A DNA stretch of 64,000 nt from Neomesorhizobium albiziae (lineage in GTDB: Bacteria > Pseudomonadota > Alphaproteobacteria > Rhizobiales > Rhizobiaceae): NCBI RefSeq assembly GCF_900114255.1, contig NZ_FOSL01000007.1:124001-188000 (forward strand), read 5' to 3'. Position numbers and translations under genes: made by a program. The number at the start of each line of letters is the position of its first letter. Position 1 is the stretch's first letter. A model generated the notes under the pieces. It was given only the letters and a program-made list of their open reading frames with translations. It was not told the origin of the DNA and made no database searches. This document shows positions 17,254 through 26,828 of the stretch, in pieces.

Positions 17254-18438
17254 ATGCGGCTGCTTCGCGGCGCGTTGCTTTTTCTTTTGCTCGGCTTCGC
17301 CACCAGTGCGGGCGCCGCCGACCTCATGCGGTTCTGGGATACGCCGCAGAGAGGCGGCAACAGTTTCAACCGGCTGCCGCCCGATCAGGCCTATTTCGAT
17401 GCGCTGGCCGGATACGGCGCGACCTGGGTGCGGCTTTCCTACGACAAGTGGAAGCCGCAAGGCCGGGATTTTCTGGTCGGCGACGCGGACCGATACGCCG
17501 GCCTGAGCGAGGGCGATCTCGCCACCCTCAAGGCGACGCTTGACCGCGCCAACAAGGCCAGATTGAAGGTGGTGATCGCGCCACTGTCGTTGCCTGGCAT
17601 GCGCTGGGCGCAGAACAACAGCAACCAGTTCGACGACCGGCTGTGGCAGGACAAGGCCTACTGGGATCAGTCGGCGGCGTTCTGGCGCGATCTTGCGGCC
17701 GCGCTGAAGGATCATCCGGCTGTCGCGGCCTACAACATCGTCAACGAGCCGGCGCCGGAAAAGCAGGGCGGACTTGCCGAACATGCGAAGCCATCGGCCA
17801 TGCAGGCCTGGTACGGCAAGCACAAAGGCACGGCGCGTGACCTGCCGGCTTTCTACGAGGCCGTGATCAAGGCAATCCGCGAGGTCGATCCGGTGACGCC
17901 GGTGATGACCGATGCGGGCTGGTATGCCGCCGCCGACGCGTTTGCCTATTGGCCGGGGCCGCTGACGGACCAACGCGTGCTCTATGCCTTCCACATGTAT
18001 GAACCCTATGCCGCCACCAGCGCGCCCAACCTCAAACGCGAGAAGCCCTATGCCTATCCGGGCATGGTGCCGTTCGGCGAGCAGCAGGAAGAGTGGAATG
18101 GCGGCCGGGTCGGCACCTATCTGCAGCTGCCGCTCGACTGGGCCGACAAGGCCGGCATTCCCAGAAATCGCATGGTGGCGGGGGAGTTCGGCTGCATGCG
18201 GCGGCTGCTGGGCTGCAGGCAATATCTGGAAGATGTCTTGACCAAGCTCGACGAGGCAAAGGTGCACTGGGCCTTCTACAGCTTCCGCGAGGATAGCTGG
18301 GACGGCATGGATTACGAACTCGGCAGCGACAAGGTGAACTGGAAATACTGGGAAGCCATCGACGCCAATCAGCCGGACCCGGTGAAACGCAAGCCGACGC
18401 CGGAATTCGAACCGATCAGGAAACGCCTGGCCAAGTAA
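17254..18438 (+). CDS. Secreted glycoside hydrolase family 5 (cellulase-like)
   Basis: 394 aa with a signal peptide (MRLLRGALLFLLLGFATSAGA). The (beta/alpha)8 barrel shows the GH5 acid/base Glu165 in NIVNEP and the nucleophile Glu311 in VAGEFGC, with HMYEPY between. It would hydrolyse a beta-glucan or related polysaccharide outside the cytoplasm. The subfamily is unknown. The start at 17254 is taken because it opens the signal peptide. An upstream in-frame ATG at 17155 would add 33 residues that hide it. It stands alone and converges with the HerA-like gene. Confidence 0.83.
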   Translation: MRLLRGALLFLLLGFATSAGAADLMRFWDTPQRGGNSFNRLPPDQAYFDALAGYGATWVRLSYDKWKPQGRDFLVGDADRYAGLSEGDLATLKATLDRANKARLKVVIAPLSLPGMRWAQNNSNQFDDRLWQDKAYWDQSAAFWRDLAAALKDHPAVAAYNIVNEPAPEKQGGLAEHAKPSAMQAWYGKHKGTARDLPAFYEAVIKAIREVDPVTPVMTDAGWYAAADAFAYWPGPLTDQRVLYAFHMYEPYAATSAPNLKREKPYAYPGMVPFGEQQEEWNGGRVGTYLQLPLDWADKAGIPRNRMVAGEFGCMRRLLGCRQYLEDVLTKLDEAKVHWAFYSFREDSWDGMDYELGSDKVNWKYWEAIDANQPDPVKRKPTPEFEPIRKRLAK

Positions 18439-18468
18439 GCGAGCCGCTGCTCATCGCGGCTCGGACGG

Positions 18469-19968
18469 CTACTCCGCCGCGTCGCGGGCCTGCTCGTCCG
18501 GCGCATCGGGATCGCCAGGTGCGGTTTCGCAGCCGAGATCGGGAAAGGCGAGGATGCGCCGGCTGTGGAAATCGGTGCGCACGACCAGCAGGCCGCGTTC
18601 CTCGAAATAGGCGAGCAGACGGCGGGCGCGGCGCGGCGAATGGCTGCCATAGGCGCGCGCCAGCATCGCATCCGAAGGGCAGGGCGCATTGGCGATGGCC
18701 GCCTGGGCAACCACCAGAAACACCCCTTGCAGATCGTCCGGCAAATCCTCCGATAACTTGAGGGCCGTGGCCCAGACCTCGCCCTCGGCGGTGCGCGCAT
18801 CGACGCCGGCGCGGGCTACCGCGAACTGGCGGCGAAAGGCCGGCAGGTTCAGCGGTTCGCCGGGTACGCGGCGAATGCGGCAGCGCACCAGGAAATCCTG
18901 GTAAAGGACCGCGTCCGAACGGAAGGCGGCATCGGGGTCTTCGAGAATCTCGCGCATCACGGCATCGATGCCGGCGTTGCGTTCGGCTTCGTCGATGATG
19001 GCGAAGACGGGCTCGGCGGGCGGCGCCGGCGCAAGTTTCGGCTTTGAAAGCTGCGCCAGGAGGTCCGCCGTTGGCATTGGCGGCGGCGGGGCGCGGCGCA
19101 CCGGCAGTCTCGCCTCGTCCGGCCCGGGGGTGAAGATCAGGTCGCGCGCGTCTTCGGGCGCGTCGGGCAGCGGCGTCAGCTTGGGGCTGGTCGAGCGGGC
19201 CGAGGTTTCCACCGGGCCGATGGTGATCGGCAGCGGCCGCCGCGACAGCGCTGGCCCGAGCGCCACGAAATGGCCGCGCGCCAGGTCGCGAAACATCTCG
19301 GCCTGCCGCCTGTCCATGCCGAGCAGGTCGGCGGCGCGCGCCATGTCGATGTCGAGGAAGGTGCGGCCCATCAGGAAGTTGGACGCCTCGGCGGCGACGT
19401 TCTTGGCGAGCTTGGCCAGCCGCTGCGTGGCGATGACGCCGGCCAATCCGCGCTTGCGGCCGCGGCACATCAGGTTGGTCATCGCGCCAAGCGAGACTTT
19501 TCGGGCTTCGTCCGAGACTTCGCCGGCTGCGGCCGGCGCAAACAACTGCGCCTCGTCGACCACCACCAGCACGGGGTACCAATGGTCGCGTTCGGCATCG
19601 AACATGCCGCCGAGGAAGGCGGCGGCGGCGCGCATCTGCTGTTCGACATCGAGGCCCTCGAGATTGACCACGACGGAAACGCGATGCTGGCGGATACGCC
19701 CGGCAATGCGGGTCAGTTCGGCCTCGGTGCGTTGCGCGTCGACCACGACATGGCCGAACTTGTCGGCAAGCGTGACGAAATCGCCCTCCGGATCGATGAC
19801 GCACTGCTGCACCCACGGCGCGCTCTGCTCGAGCAGGCGGCGCAGCAGGTGCGATTTGCCTGAGCCTGAATTCCCCTGCACCAGAAGGCGCGTCGCCAGC
19901 AATTCTTCCAGGTCGAGCGCGGCTGGCTTTCCGGCGGAAGCCACGCCCATGTCCACGTCCACTTTCAT
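18469..19968 (-). CDS. HerA/FtsK-type ATPase (DUF87-like)
   Basis: 499 aa. Walker A GNSGSGKS is near residues 32-39, and Walker B is VLVVVDEAQLF near 137-147. A sensor-like stretch CRGRKRGLAGVIATQR follows, then a Pro-rich linker (about 250-330). The C-terminal winged-helix-like domain contains SPRRARRLLAYFEERGLL. It resembles HerA-type DNA translocases, but no NurA nuclease or other phage-defence partner lies beside it. Its role is not assigned. Confidence 0.75.
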   Translation of the reverse strand: MKVDVDMGVASAGKPAALDLEELLATRLLVQGNSGSGKSHLLRRLLEQSAPWVQQCVIDPEGDFVTLADKFGHVVVDAQRTEAELTRIAGRIRQHRVSVVVNLEGLDVEQQMRAAAAFLGGMFDAERDHWYPVLVVVDEAQLFAPAAAGEVSDEARKVSLGAMTNLMCRGRKRGLAGVIATQRLAKLAKNVAAEASNFLMGRTFLDIDMARAADLLGMDRRQAEMFRDLARGHFVALGPALSRRPLPITIGPVETSARSTSPKLTPLPDAPEDARDLIFTPGPDEARLPVRRAPPPPMPTADLLAQLSKPKLAPAPPAEPVFAIIDEAERNAGIDAVMREILEDPDAAFRSDAVLYQDFLVRCRIRRVPGEPLNLPAFRRQFAVARAGVDARTAEGEVWATALKLSEDLPDDLQGVFLVVAQAAIANAPCPSDAMLARAYGSHSPRRARRLLAYFEERGLLVVRTDFHSRRILAFPDLGCETAPGDPDAPDEQARDAAE

Positions 19969-20096
19969 GCGGTCCCTCGCGGTCGAGGGCGCGTTCTAGC
20001 ATCCCGGCGTGGCAACGGCGATGCGGTTGCGAGCGATTCCCACAGTCAAGGCGTTCCGGCCTATGCGGCGCCCAACAGATTCTCAAATTGAAGAAA

Positions 20097-20121
20097 GGCG
20101 CCCTCGGAAGGGCGCCCTCCT
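20097..20121 (-). terminator. Terminator downstream of SDR gene
   Basis: GGCGCCC (20097-20103), loop, GGGCGCC (20110-20116). On the minus strand it is followed by TTTCTTC. A T-rich stretch also lies on the plus side, so it may work both ways. The rest of the 158-base gap to the HerA-like gene shows nothing recognisable. Confidence 0.65.
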
Positions 20122-20126
20122 TTTCT

Positions 20127-20885
20127 TCATGTCCGGTTGATCGATATGCCGCCGTCGGCCAGAAGTGCTGATCCCGTCGTGAAGCTCGAGGCGTCGGATG
20201 CGAGGTAAAGCGCCGACCGCGCGATCTCCTCGGGGCTGGCGACACGCTTCAGCGCATGAAGGCCCTCGACGAAAACCCGTTCCTGTGGCGTCTTGAAGGT
20301 GGCGGCCGGCGTATCGGTGCCGCCCGGCAGCAGCGCGTTCACGCGCACGCCCCTGGCGCCGTATTCCGCCGCCAGAACCTGCGTGAGTCCGATCAATCCC
20401 GCCTTGCTCGCCGCATAGGCGGTCATGCCGGGCATGCCGACAGTGTGGCCGACAAAGGTGCAGGTGAATATCAGCGAACCGCCGCCGCGCTCGACCATCG
20501 CCGGCACCTGGTACTTGGCGCCGAGAAAAGCGCTGGTGAGGTTGGTGTCGAGCGCGTCGCGCCAATCGTCCTGCGCCAGTTCCGAAACGGGTCCCATCGC
20601 GCCGATGCTGCCGGCGTTGTTGAAGGCGATGTCCAGTCCGCCGTATTTTCCGATGGCGAGTTCGACCAGCGCCTTTGCGTAGGCCTCGTCCTTGACGTTG
20701 CCGGCCAAGGCGGCCGCTTCGCCGCCATCTCCGGCGATTTCGGCAACGAGCGATTCGAGTTCGGCCTGGCGCCGCGCCGCGACGACGACCCTGGCGCCTT
20801 CGGCGGCAAACAGTTTTGCCGTCGCGCGGCCGATGCCGGAACTTGCGCCGGTGACGATGGCGACCTTGTTGGTGAGTGCGAACAT
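20127..20885 (-). CDS. SDR-family oxidoreductase lacking the usual catalytic Ser
   Basis: 252-aa Rossmann enzyme with the cofactor motif TGASSGIG (12-19), NNAG (89-92), and the active-site pair Tyr157 and Lys161 in YAASK. The position 13 residues before the Tyr, normally Ser, is Phe144, within the sequence IFTCTFVGHT. Thr143 or Thr141 might substitute. The C-terminal LLADGGISINR is typical of SDRs. The role is likely NAD(P)-dependent oxidation or reduction. The substrate is unknown. It is divergent from soxB, with 249 bases between them. Confidence 0.82.
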   Translation of the reverse strand: MFALTNKVAIVTGASSGIGRATAKLFAAEGARVVVAARRQAELESLVAEIAGDGGEAAALAGNVKDEAYAKALVELAIGKYGGLDIAFNNAGSIGAMGPVSELAQDDWRDALDTNLTSAFLGAKYQVPAMVERGGGSLIFTCTFVGHTVGMPGMTAYAASKAGLIGLTQVLAAEYGARGVRVNALLPGGTDTPAATFKTPQERVFVEGLHALKRVASPEEIARSALYLASDASSFTTGSALLADGGISINRT

Positions 20886-21134
20886 CTTTGCATCCTCTTG
20901 TTTCGCGCCGATCCAGCGTCGGCATTTGAGGATGAGGTTTGACAGCGTTGCGCCGGTCACGACACCCGAAAGCTGCGGCGTGCCGGCCGGCGTGGCTTGC
21001 ATGTGTGCCGTGACGGCGCAAAACGGCACCCTTGGTCGCAAACAGCGCAAAGCTGGCACAGGCTTTTCGCTAGTGATACACCTCGCCATTCGACGGAAAG
21101 CGCGTCCGATCCGGCACTGCGAGGCTTCGAAAAC

Positions 21135-22388
21135 ATGCGGAAATATTCGGTTTTTGCCATCGCCCGCGAGGCCATGCGCGGCCACAAAGGCTGGGAGGAG
21201 CAGTGGTCCTCGCCCGAGCCGAAGTCTGAATACGAGGTCGTCATCGTCGGCGCCGGCGGGCATGGGCTGGCGACCGCCTATTATCTCGCCAAGGTGCATG
21301 GCATCACCAATGTCGCGGTGCTGGAAAAGGGCTGGCTCGGCGGCGGCAATACCGGCCGCAACACCACGATCATCCGCTCCAACTATCTCTACGACGAGAG
21401 CGCCGGCATCTACGATCACGCGGTGAAATTGTGGGACGGCCTCAGCCAGGACCTGAACTACAACGTCATGTATTCGGCGCGCGGCGTCATGATGCTGGCG
21501 CACAATGTGCACGACGTTCAGGTACTGAAGCGTCACGTCCACGCCAACCGGCTGAACGGCATCGACAATGAATGGCTGACGCCTGAACAGGCTAAGGAAT
21601 TCTGCCCGCCGCTCAACATCTCGAAAGCGGCGCGCTACCCGGTGGTGGGTGCGGCCTTGCAGCGGCGCGGCGGCACGGCGCGCCATGACGCGGTCGCCTG
21701 GGGTTATGCGCGGGCGGCGTCGGCGCGGGGCGTCGACATCATCCAGAATTGCGAGGTGACCGGCGTCAAGCGCTCGGCCAACGGCCATGTCACCGGCGTC
21801 GAGACGACGCGCGGCTTCATCGGCGCCAGGAAAATCGGCGTCGTGGCCGCCGGCCATTCATCGGTGATCATGCAGATGGCTGATGTGCGCATGCCGCTGG
21901 AGAGCTATCCGCTGCAGGCGCTGGTGTCGGAGCCGGTGAAACCGGTTTTCCCCTGCGTGGTCATGTCCAACACCGTGCACGCCTATATCTCGCAGTCGGA
22001 CAAGGGCGAACTGGTCATTGGCGCCGGCACCGACCAGTACATCTCCTATTCGCAGACCGGCGGCCTCCACATCCTCAACCACACGCTCGACGCGATCTGC
22101 GAGATGTTCCCGATGTTCACGCGCATGAAGATGCTGCGCTCGTGGGGCGGCATCGTCGACGTGACGCCGGACCGCTCGCCGATCCTGGCCAAGACGCCAG
22201 TCCCGGGGCTCTACGTCAACTGCGGCTGGGGTACTGGCGGCTTCAAGGCGACGCCTGGTTCGGGCCACGTTTTCGCGCACACCATCGCCAACGACAATCC
22301 GCATCCGATCAACGCGCCCTTCACCATCGAGCGCTTCCGCACCGGCCGGCTGATCGACGAGGCGGCAGCTGCCGCCGTGGCGCACTAA
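21135..22388 (+). CDS. soxB: Sarcosine oxidase beta subunit
   Basis: 417 aa. FAD-binding motif [18 protein letters not shown] lies at about 35-52. The motif GGTARHDAV carries His184, matching the His that holds covalent FMN in characterised heterotetrameric enzymes. The subunit oxidises sarcosine to glycine and a C1 unit passed to tetrahydrofolate. The start at 21135 gives the conserved [13 protein letters not shown]. It is the first of the canonical soxBDAG order. Confidence 0.95.
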   Translation: MRKYSVFAIAREAMRGHKGWEEQWSSPEPKSEYEVVIVGAGGHGLATAYYLAKVHGITNVAVLEKGWLGGGNTGRNTTIIRSNYLYDESAGIYDHAVKLWDGLSQDLNYNVMYSARGVMMLAHNVHDVQVLKRHVHANRLNGIDNEWLTPEQAKEFCPPLNISKAARYPVVGAALQRRGGTARHDAVAWGYARAASARGVDIIQNCEVTGVKRSANGHVTGVETTRGFIGARKIGVVAAGHSSVIMQMADVRMPLESYPLQALVSEPVKPVFPCVVMSNTVHAYISQSDKGELVIGAGTDQYISYSQTGGLHILNHTLDAICEMFPMFTRMKMLRSWGGIVDVTPDRSPILAKTPVPGLYVNCGWGTGGFKATPGSGHVFAHTIANDNPHPINAPFTIERFRTGRLIDEAAAAAVAH

Positions 22389-22408
22389 GAAAATCGCTGG
22401 GGAAAACC

Positions 22409-22798
22409 ATGCTTCTCATCCGCTGCCCCTATTGCGAGGAAGAGCGCCCGGAACTCGAATTCCGCAACGCCGGCGAAGCCCACATCGCGCGCTCGACCGA
22501 TATCGCTAGCCAGAGCGACGAGGACTTCGAAAAGTTCTTCTTCATCCGTTCCAATCCCAAAGGCCTGATCTACGAGCGCTGGCGCCACATCCATGGCTGC
22601 GGGCGCTTCTTCAATGCCGCGCGCGATACGGTCAGCGACAAGTTCGTCCTCACCTACAAGGCGGGCGAGCCAAAGCCCGACATTTCGCGCGCCGCCAATG
22701 ACAGCGGACCGGCGGCATGGGCCAACCGTCCGCCGGATCAGCTCAACGTGAAGAAGCCGGCCGCCAGACGCGCGCCGTCGAAGAAGGGGAAAGCCTGA
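22409..22798 (+). CDS. soxD: Sarcosine oxidase delta subunit, long form
   Basis: 129 aa. The zinc site is recognisable as Cys6 and Cys9 (CPYC) with His60/His62 and Cys64 (RHIHGCG). The first ~95 residues match the family. The last ~30 (QLNVKKPAARRAPSKKGKA in part) form a basic tail beyond the usual length of about 90-100. ggg/gga precedes the ATG. The stop overlaps the soxA ATG by one base. Confidence 0.93.
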   Translation: MLLIRCPYCEEERPELEFRNAGEAHIARSTDIASQSDEDFEKFFFIRSNPKGLIYERWRHIHGCGRFFNAARDTVSDKFVLTYKAGEPKPDISRAANDSGPAAWANRPPDQLNVKKPAARRAPSKKGKA

Positions 22799-25791
22799 TG
22801 GCCGGCACCTATCGCATCGCCGGCAAGGGCCGGCTGACGCCGGCGAGAACCGCGCGGTTCAGCTTCGACGATCAGAGCTTCACCGGTATCGAGGGCGACA
22901 CGCTCGCCTCGGCGCTGCTTGCCAACGGTGTCCACCTGGTCGGCCGTTCGTTCAAGTACCACCGGCCGCGCGGCATCCTTTCGGCCGGCGCCGAGGAGCC
23001 GAACGCGCTGGTTTCGATCGAGCGCGATGCGGCGCGCAAGACCCCGAATGTCAGGGCGACCGTGCAGGAGCTCTATGACGGGCTGACCGCGAAATCGCAG
23101 AACCGCTGGCCGTCGCTGTCGTTCGACGTCGGCGCGCTCAATGATCTGGCCTCGCCGATGTTCTCGGCCGGCTTTTACTACAAGACCTTCATGTGGCCGA
23201 AGGCCGCCTGGAAGAGTTTCTACGAACCAAACATCCGCGCCGCCGCCGGCCTTGGCGTCGCCCCGGACCAGCCGGACCCGGATCATTATGCGTCGCGCTT
23301 CGCCCATTGCGAGGTGCTGGTGCTGGGTGGCGGCGCGGCAGGCCTTGCCGCAGCCCTTGCCGCGGCCGAAAGCGGCGTTCGCGTCATCATCTGCGATGAA
23401 CAGGCCGAATTCGGCGGCGCGCTGCGCTTCGAGACCGGCACGAAGATCGACGGCCAGGAGGGCTGGGCCTGGGCGCAGGCAACCGCAGCCAGGCTCGCCG
23501 CCATGGACAATGTGCGTGTTTTGCCGCGCACCACGGCGTTCGGCTACTACGCGCAGAATTTCGTCGGCCTGGTCGAGCGGGTCACCGAGCATCTCGCCAA
23601 TCCCGGCCAGGATCTGCCGCGCGAGCGGCTGTGGCAGGTGCGCGCCAAACGGGTGATCCTCGCCACCGGCGCCATCGAGCGGCACATGGTGTTTGCCGAC
23701 AACGACCGGCCGGGCGTCATGCTGGCGTCCGCCGCGCGTACCTATCTCAACCACTACGGCGTCACGGTCGGTAAGAACGTCGGCGTCTACACCGCCAACG
23801 ATTCCGCCTACGCCGCGGCGATCGACCTGAAAAAGGCGGGCGTCGAGGTCGCGGCGATTGTCGATCTGCGCGACAACCCGACCGGTCCGGTGGTCGACGA
23901 AGCAAGGGCGCTCGGCATCGAGATCAACCATGGCCGCGCCGTGGTGAAGGCGCGCGGCAAGCTGCGCGTGTCGTCGATGGTGGTCCAGCCGAAGAATGGC
24001 GGGGCCGAACGCACGATACCGGTCGACGCGATCCTGATGTCGTCCGGCTGGACGCCGTCGGTCCACCTCTTCTCGCAGTCGCGCGGCAAGGTCGCGTTCG
24101 ACGACGCGACGAAGCGGTTCCTGCCCGGCAAATACGCGCAGGATTGTGTTTCCGTCGGCGCCTCCAACGGCACGGACACGCTGGAGGCGAGCATTGCCGA
24201 AGCACTCTCGGCCGGCGAAAAAGCGGCGAAGGACGCCGGCGCGAAAGCCGCCAAGGCAGTGAAGTTGAATGCCGAGACTTCGGAAGGCTGGACCGGCGGC
24301 ATGCTGGGTGCTGGCCCCGGAGCCGGCGCCGACACCACGGTGAAGGCGTTTGTCGATTTCCAGAACGACGTCACCGCCAAGGATATCCGCCTTGCGGTGC
24401 GCGAGGGCATGCGCTCGATCGAGCACGTCAAGCGTTTCACCACCAACGGCATGGCGACCGACCAGGGGAAGACCTCCAACATGCACGGTCTGGCCATCGC
24501 GGCCGAGACGCTGGGCAAGGAGATTCCCGAAGTCGGCCTCACCACCTTCCGTGCGCCCTACACGCCGGTAACCTTCGGCTCCATCGTCAACCATGCGCGC
24601 GGGCCGCTGTTCGACCCGACGCGCAAGACGCCGACGCATCCGTGGGCGGAAGCGCATGGCGCGGTGTTCGAGGATGTCGGCCAGTGGAAACGCGCCTGGT
24701 ACTTCCCGAAAGCCGGCGAAGACATGCATGCCGCCGTCAACCGCGAATGCGCCACCGTGCGCGACACGGCCGGCCTTTTCGACGCCTCGACTCTCGGCAA
24801 GATCGAGGTGGTCGGGCCCGACGCGGCGAAATTCATGGAACTCCTCTACACCAATCCGTGGGAGAAGCTGGAGCCCGGCCGCTGCCGCTATGGCATCATG
24901 CTGCGCGAGGATGGCTTCATCTATGATGACGGTGTCGTTGGCCGGCTTGCAGCCGACCGGTTCCATGTTACGACCACCACCGGCGGTGCTGCCCGCGTGA
25001 TGAACCACATGGAGGATTACCTCCAGACGGAATTCCCTGAGCTCAAGGTGTGGCTCACCTCGATCTCCGAGCAATGGGCGGTCATCGCCGTGCAAGGCCC
25101 CAATTCGCGCAAGATCATCGAGCCACTGCTCGAAGGGATCGACATTTCGGACGCGGCAATGCCGCATATGTCGGTGCGCGAAGGAAAGATTTGCGGCGTC
25201 CCGACACGGCTGTTCCGCATGTCCTTCACCGGCGACCGCGGTTTCGAGGTCAACGTACCGGCCGACTACGGCCAGGCGGTGTGGGAAGCGCTGTGGGCCG
25301 AGGGACAGAAGCACGGCGCCTGCGCCTACGGCACGGAGGCCATGCACGTGCTGCGCGCCGAAAAGGGCTACATCATCGTCGGCCAGGATACGGATGGCAC
25401 CGTCACCACCAACGATGCCGGCCTCGACTGGGCGGTGGGCAAGAAGAAGGCCGATTTCGTCGGCATTCGCGGCATGACGCGGCCGGACCTGGTGGCGAAG
25501 GGCCGCAAGCAACTGGTAGGCCTCAAGACCAGGGATCCGAAGGTCGTGCTGGAGGAAGGCGCGCAGGTCGTCGCCGATCCCAACCAGCCTGTGCCGGTGA
25601 AGATGATCGGCCACGTCACATCCAGCTACTGGTCGGAAAATTGCGGGCGTTCGATCGCTTTCGGGCTGGTGGCCGGCGGTCGCGACCTGATGGGGACGAC
25701 GCTCTATGTGCCGATGCCGGACAGCGTCATCGAGGTCGAGGTGACGAACATGGTGTTCTTCGACGAGAAGGGGGAGCGCCTCAATGGCTAA
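22798..25791 (+). CDS. soxA: Sarcosine oxidase alpha subunit
   Basis: 997 aa with three parts. An N-terminal ferredoxin-like fold without cluster Cys residues comes first (about 15-90, GIEGDTLASALLANG, RSFKYHRPRG). An NAD(P)-binding and FAD-like domain follows (VLVLGGGAAGLAAALAAAES near 175-194). The C-terminus is a GcvT-like folate-binding domain (from about 610; NRECATVRDTAGLFDAS, FRMSFTGDRGFEVNVP). This is the standard heterotetrameric architecture, giving 5,10-methylene-THF. It overlaps soxG by 8 bases. Confidence 0.95.
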   Translation: MAGTYRIAGKGRLTPARTARFSFDDQSFTGIEGDTLASALLANGVHLVGRSFKYHRPRGILSAGAEEPNALVSIERDAARKTPNVRATVQELYDGLTAKSQNRWPSLSFDVGALNDLASPMFSAGFYYKTFMWPKAAWKSFYEPNIRAAAGLGVAPDQPDPDHYASRFAHCEVLVLGGGAAGLAAALAAAESGVRVIICDEQAEFGGALRFETGTKIDGQEGWAWAQATAARLAAMDNVRVLPRTTAFGYYAQNFVGLVERVTEHLANPGQDLPRERLWQVRAKRVILATGAIERHMVFADNDRPGVMLASAARTYLNHYGVTVGKNVGVYTANDSAYAAAIDLKKAGVEVAAIVDLRDNPTGPVVDEARALGIEINHGRAVVKARGKLRVSSMVVQPKNGGAERTIPVDAILMSSGWTPSVHLFSQSRGKVAFDDATKRFLPGKYAQDCVSVGASNGTDTLEASIAEALSAGEKAAKDAGAKAAKAVKLNAETSEGWTGGMLGAGPGAGADTTVKAFVDFQNDVTAKDIRLAVREGMRSIEHVKRFTTNGMATDQGKTSNMHGLAIAAETLGKEIPEVGLTTFRAPYTPVTFGSIVNHARGPLFDPTRKTPTHPWAEAHGAVFEDVGQWKRAWYFPKAGEDMHAAVNRECATVRDTAGLFDASTLGKIEVVGPDAAKFMELLYTNPWEKLEPGRCRYGIMLREDGFIYDDGVVGRLAADRFHVTTTTGGAARVMNHMEDYLQTEFPELKVWLTSISEQWAVIAVQGPNSRKIIEPLLEGIDISDAAMPHMSVREGKICGVPTRLFRMSFTGDRGFEVNVPADYGQAVWEALWAEGQKHGACAYGTEAMHVLRAEKGYIIVGQDTDGTVTTNDAGLDWAVGKKKADFVGIRGMTRPDLVAKGRKQLVGLKTRDPKVVLEEGAQVVADPNQPVPVKMIGHVTSSYWSENCGRSIAFGLVAGGRDLMGTTLYVPMPDSVIEVEVTNMVFFDEKGERLNG

Positions 25792-26368
25792 GGCAGCTCA
25801 ACGCGCCGTCGCATCGGCGGCAGGAAACACGGCAAAGCGGGTCGGCCCGCTGGACGGCCGCGCCAAGCGCACGGCCATGGTGAGCGTCGAGCCGGCCCCG
25901 CCGGCAACCCGCATTTCGCTGCGAGCCGGCAAGGATGCGGTGCCCGCCCTGTCGAAGGCCCTGGGGCTGGCGCTTCCGGACCGGCCCAAGACCTCCGCGT
26001 CGAAGGGCAGCCGCACGGCGCTCTGGCTCGGCCCGGACGAATGGCTGGTGATAGACCAGGCCGGCCACGACATGCTCGCCGACTGCGCCAAGGTGAAGGC
26101 GCTGCATTCGGCGGTCGACATTTCCCACCGCAACATCGGCATCGTCGTCAGCGGCGCGGCCGCGGCCGACACGATCAATGCCGGATGCCCGCAGGACCTC
26201 TCACTGGCGGCGTTTCCCGTCGGCGCTTCGACGCGCACTGTGTTCGGCAAGATCGAGATTGTACTTCTGCGCACCGCCGAGGAGACCTTCAGGGTCGAAT
26301 GCTGGCGCTCGTTTTCCTGTTATGCGTTCACCTTCCTGGCGGAAGCCGCGCGCGATGCGGCCGCATAG
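25784..26368 (+). CDS. soxG: Sarcosine oxidase gamma subunit
   Basis: 194 aa, GcvT-like small subunit with WLGPDEWLVID and SAVDISHRNIGIVVSG, then ARD/CWRSFSCYAFTF near the end. It starts inside the end of soxA (8-base overlap), so it is translationally coupled. It completes the tetramer. No folate-cycle genes (glyA, folD, purU) follow, unlike in many sox operons. Confidence 0.92.
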   Translation: MAKAAQRAVASAAGNTAKRVGPLDGRAKRTAMVSVEPAPPATRISLRAGKDAVPALSKALGLALPDRPKTSASKGSRTALWLGPDEWLVIDQAGHDMLADCAKVKALHSAVDISHRNIGIVVSGAAAADTINAGCPQDLSLAAFPVGASTRTVFGKIEIVLLRTAEETFRVECWRSFSCYAFTFLAEAARDAAA

Positions 26369-26459
26369 ATCATGACCCCGGAAAGTGGAAACCGCTTTTC
26401 GGAAAAGATCATGCTCCCACAAAGAGATAGAGCCCCATTCCAGCTCCATCGGAGTGGAA
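26369..26459. repeat. Rhizobial-type ATCATG intergenic repeat plus hairpin
   Basis: ATCATGACCCCGGAAAGTGG ... CGGAAAAGATCATGCT forms an imperfect inverted repeat (26369-26415). A second hairpin TTCCAgCTCC-atc-GGAGtGGAA follows (26438-26459). It begins right after the soxG stop. From memory, the first motif resembles a dispersed rhizobial repeat; here only one copy is seen. It may act as the end of the sox transcript. Confidence 0.55.
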
Positions 26460-26524
26460 CAGGCTCCGGAGCACTCGACTGAATGCATCTGCTCCATCAG
26501 GGGAGGCAGGAACTTTCGGGGTAA

Positions 26525-26797
<273 letters not shown>

Positions 26798-26828
26798 CCG
26801 CCGTCTTCCTTCGGACCCCTGCCAGGTT

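Noticed and set aside
18469-19968. HerA-like ATPase as part of a phage-defence island
   Set aside because: No NurA, SIR2 or other defence gene lies beside it; neighbours are a glycosidase and an SDR.
21050-21075. Possible sigma-54 promoter (TGGCAC ... TTTCG) before soxB
   Set aside because: The invariant GC of the -12 box is TC here, and no enhancer-binding protein gene is near.
22738-25614. 958-codon open frame on the minus strand under soxA
   Set aside because: Antisense shadow of soxA; composition is rich in His, Arg and Asp with no recognisable domain.
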